From: JADKAV01 sp963733395
Lineage (GTDB): Bacteria > Actinomycetota > Actinomycetes > S36-B12 > UBA10799
Length of the DNA stretch: 64,000 nucleotides
NCBI GenBank assembly: GCA_963733395.1
Contig: CAVTCZ010000003.1
Span: forward strand, 62,001-126,000
Direction: 5' to 3'
In this document: one piece after another, positions 62,750 through 64,000 of the stretch
Numbering within the stretch: the stretch's first letter is position 1
How the letters are laid out: the number at the start of each line of letters is the position of its first letter
Position numbers and translations under genes: made by a program
The notes under the pieces: model-generated
The model's database searches: none
Told to the model about the DNA's origin: nothing
What the model saw: the letters and a program-made list of their open reading frames with translations, nothing else

Positions 62750-63790
62750 GTGAACGTGCCCCTCTGGGCCTGGTTCGCCGTGCTCGGCGTCATCCTGGTG
62801 ATGCTCGCCGTCGACCTGTTCGCCCACCGCGACGCCCACGTCATCAAGGTCAAGGAGGCCGCCGTCTGGTCTGCCGTCTGGGTGGCGCTGGGAGTGAGCT
62901 TCGGTGCGGTGATCTGGTGGTGGGCCGGATCCGAGTTCGCCGGGCAGTACTACGCCGGATACCTGATCGAGAAGTCGCTGGCGATCGACAACGTCTTCGT
63001 CTGGGCGATCATCTTCAGCTACTTCGCGGTGCCCAGGCAGTACCAGCACCGCGTGCTCTTCTACGGCGTCGTCGGCGCGCTGGTGTTCCGTGGCGCATTC
63101 ATCGCGGCCGGCTCGGCCCTGATCGCCTCGTTCGCCTGGATCCTGTACGTCTTCGGGGCGTTCCTGCTCATCACGGGCTGGACCATGATCCGCAAGCGCG
63201 CCGAGCACATCGACCCGTCGAAGTCCAAGGTCATGAGGCTGTTCAAGCGCGTGGTGCCGAGCACCGACGAGTACGACGGCCAGAAGTTCTTGACGCGGCG
63301 CAACGGCGCACTGGTGGCCACGCCGCTGCTGGCCGTCCTCGTGCTGGTGGAGACGACCGACATCATCTTCGCCGTGGACTCGATCCCAGCGATCTTCGCA
63401 GTGACCCAGGAGCCGTTCCTGGTGTTCACCGCCAACGCCTTCGCCATCCTCGGCTTGCGCGCGATGTACTTCCTGCTGGCCGACCTGATGCACCGGTTCA
63501 TCTACCTGAAACTCGGTCTCGGCCTGGTGTTGATCTGGGTGGGTGTCAAGCTCCTGCTGCAGGTGGACGTCTACAAGATGCCGACGTGGCTGAGTCTGGG
63601 CGTGGTGGCGGTCATCATCGCGGTCAGCGTCGCGGCGAGTCTCATCGCAACCCGCCGTGGAGAAACCGAGCCGGAAATCGGTAGGGTGGCTGACGTTGAT
63701 GGGAGGCCCGTACATGACGGACCAGCGGCGGAAGTGGACGTTCCTGACCAATCACGGTCACGTCCTGGTCTACGTTCACCGCAACCCTGA
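62750..63790 (+). CDS. TerC-family membrane protein
   Basis: The 346-residue protein has nine helices with conserved acidic/polar spots: VIKVKEAAVWSAVWVALGVS, YLIEKSLAIDNVFVWAIIFS and VLVETTDIIFAVDSIPAIFA. TerC proteins are linked to manganese export and tellurite resistance. GTG 62750 follows GAAGGAG by 7 bp; the open frame to 62657 is not used. The last 26 residues overlap the next gene and lack family character, so the natural stop may have been lost through an indel near 63680. Confidence 0.88.
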   Translation: MNVPLWAWFAVLGVILVMLAVDLFAHRDAHVIKVKEAAVWSAVWVALGVSFGAVIWWWAGSEFAGQYYAGYLIEKSLAIDNVFVWAIIFSYFAVPRQYQHRVLFYGVVGALVFRGAFIAAGSALIASFAWILYVFGAFLLITGWTMIRKRAEHIDPSKSKVMRLFKRVVPSTDEYDGQKFLTRRNGALVATPLLAVLVLVETTDIIFAVDSIPAIFAVTQEPFLVFTANAFAILGLRAMYFLLADLMHRFIYLKLGLGLVLIWVGVKLLLQVDVYKMPTWLSLGVVAVIIAVSVAASLIATRRGETEPEIGRVADVDGRPVHDGPAAEVDVPDQSRSRPGLRSPQP

Positions 63791-63996
63791 CGCCCGGGTC
63801 CGGGACATCGCCGCGGCCGTCGGGATCACCGAACGTGCCGCGCAGACGATCCTCGCGGATCTGGAGGAGAGCGGGTACCTGCGCAAGACCAAGGTGGGTC
63901 GGCGCAACACCTACGGCGTCAACACCCGGGGCAGCGTTCCGGCACCCGGAGGAGGCAGGTCATCGCATCGGTGACCTGCTCCACCTCTTCGACTGA
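63714..63996 (+). CDS. winged helix-turn-helix protein (MarR/ArsR-like), frameshift near 3' end
   Basis: A one-domain DNA-binding protein: RRKWTFLTNHGHVLVYVHRN, VRDIAAAVGITERAAQTILA and DLEESGYLRKTKVGRRNTYG, with the wing ending in YGVNT. The direct frame ends at 63974. A shift near 63938 would instead give a RHPEEAGHRIGDLLHLF tail ending at 63996, which matches the usual ending of this actinobacterial family, so I extend it there. GGGAGG lies 8 bp upstream of ATG 63714. It begins inside the TerC frame. Confidence 0.75.
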
Positions 63997-64000
63997 CGCC

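Noticed and set aside
4785..63996. Programmed ribosomal frameshifting as explanation for broken genes
   Set aside because: The breaks fall in unrelated gene types without a shared slippery site or following structure, and some genes need two or more shifts in different directions.

Overview
The window is chromosomal DNA from a high-GC Actinomycetota bacterium. The evidence is the base composition, frequent GTG starts, four-base GTGA/ATGA stop-start overlaps, and many actinobacterial families (DUF427, DUF2505, DUF5302, DUF3159, DUF2252, AIM24, CsoR, AlkB-rubredoxin-TetR). No tRNA, rRNA, CRISPR array, prophage or transposase was recognised. I cannot name the genus.

Layout. 1-6.4 kb: small envelope and redox proteins, a DHA2-type exporter and a 7TM-PAS-GGDEF cyclase. 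6.4-13.8 kb: a HisA-like protein, ArfB, 5-formyl-THF cyclo-ligase, a UvrD-type helicase, SerA (frameshifted) and a VapBC-type toxin-antitoxin pair. 13.8-22 kb: gamma-glutamyltransferase, then a sulfur locus: a damaged cysK, a badly corrupted family 2A encapsulin shell gene, a cysteine desulfurase with a long disordered N-terminal extension (the known cargo type of such shells), a metallo-beta-lactamase/double-rhodanese protein and a flavoprotein divided by an AT-rich operator. 22-30 kb: pyruvate phosphate dikinase, a nitrilase-hydrolase pair, CsoR-CopZ copper control and a FUSC/DUF2252/P-type ATPase remnant group. 30-43 kb: a 5'-truncated MalT/LuxR-type regulator, metabolic genes, a GGDEF protein with a degenerate EAL domain, pyrophosphatase, a PBP4-type DacB, and an alkane hydroxylase operon (alkB-rubA-tetR). 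43-52 kb: an ATPase/GNAT fusion, exporter and ATP-grasp trio; a ParA-like ATPase with a HAMP membrane sensor; a TetR-controlled hydrolase. 52-64 kb: quinone reductase-like protein, YyaL, epoxide hydrolase-like protein, sirtuin, P-type ATPase, EamA exporter, M20 peptidase, TerC and a winged helix protein.

Two properties cut across the window. First, gaps at gene 3' ends hold families of phased inverted arrays: several copies of a short box in one orientation followed by copies in the other. One family uses GTTAG/GTGAG boxes mostly every 19 nt. Another uses a GAGTGTTGCAC-type box every 31 nt. Second, at least 16 genes carry indels that break an otherwise well-conserved reading frame, including housekeeping genes. 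That fits an error-containing consensus sequence better than real decay. I therefore label most single-indel genes CDS and state the break, and reserve pseudogene for truncated or heavily damaged ones.

The sulfur locus fits a simple model that I infer: CysK-linked cysteine metabolism feeds a desulfurase packed in an encapsulin, while the rhodanese protein and flavoprotein next door handle persulfide or sulfane sulfur.
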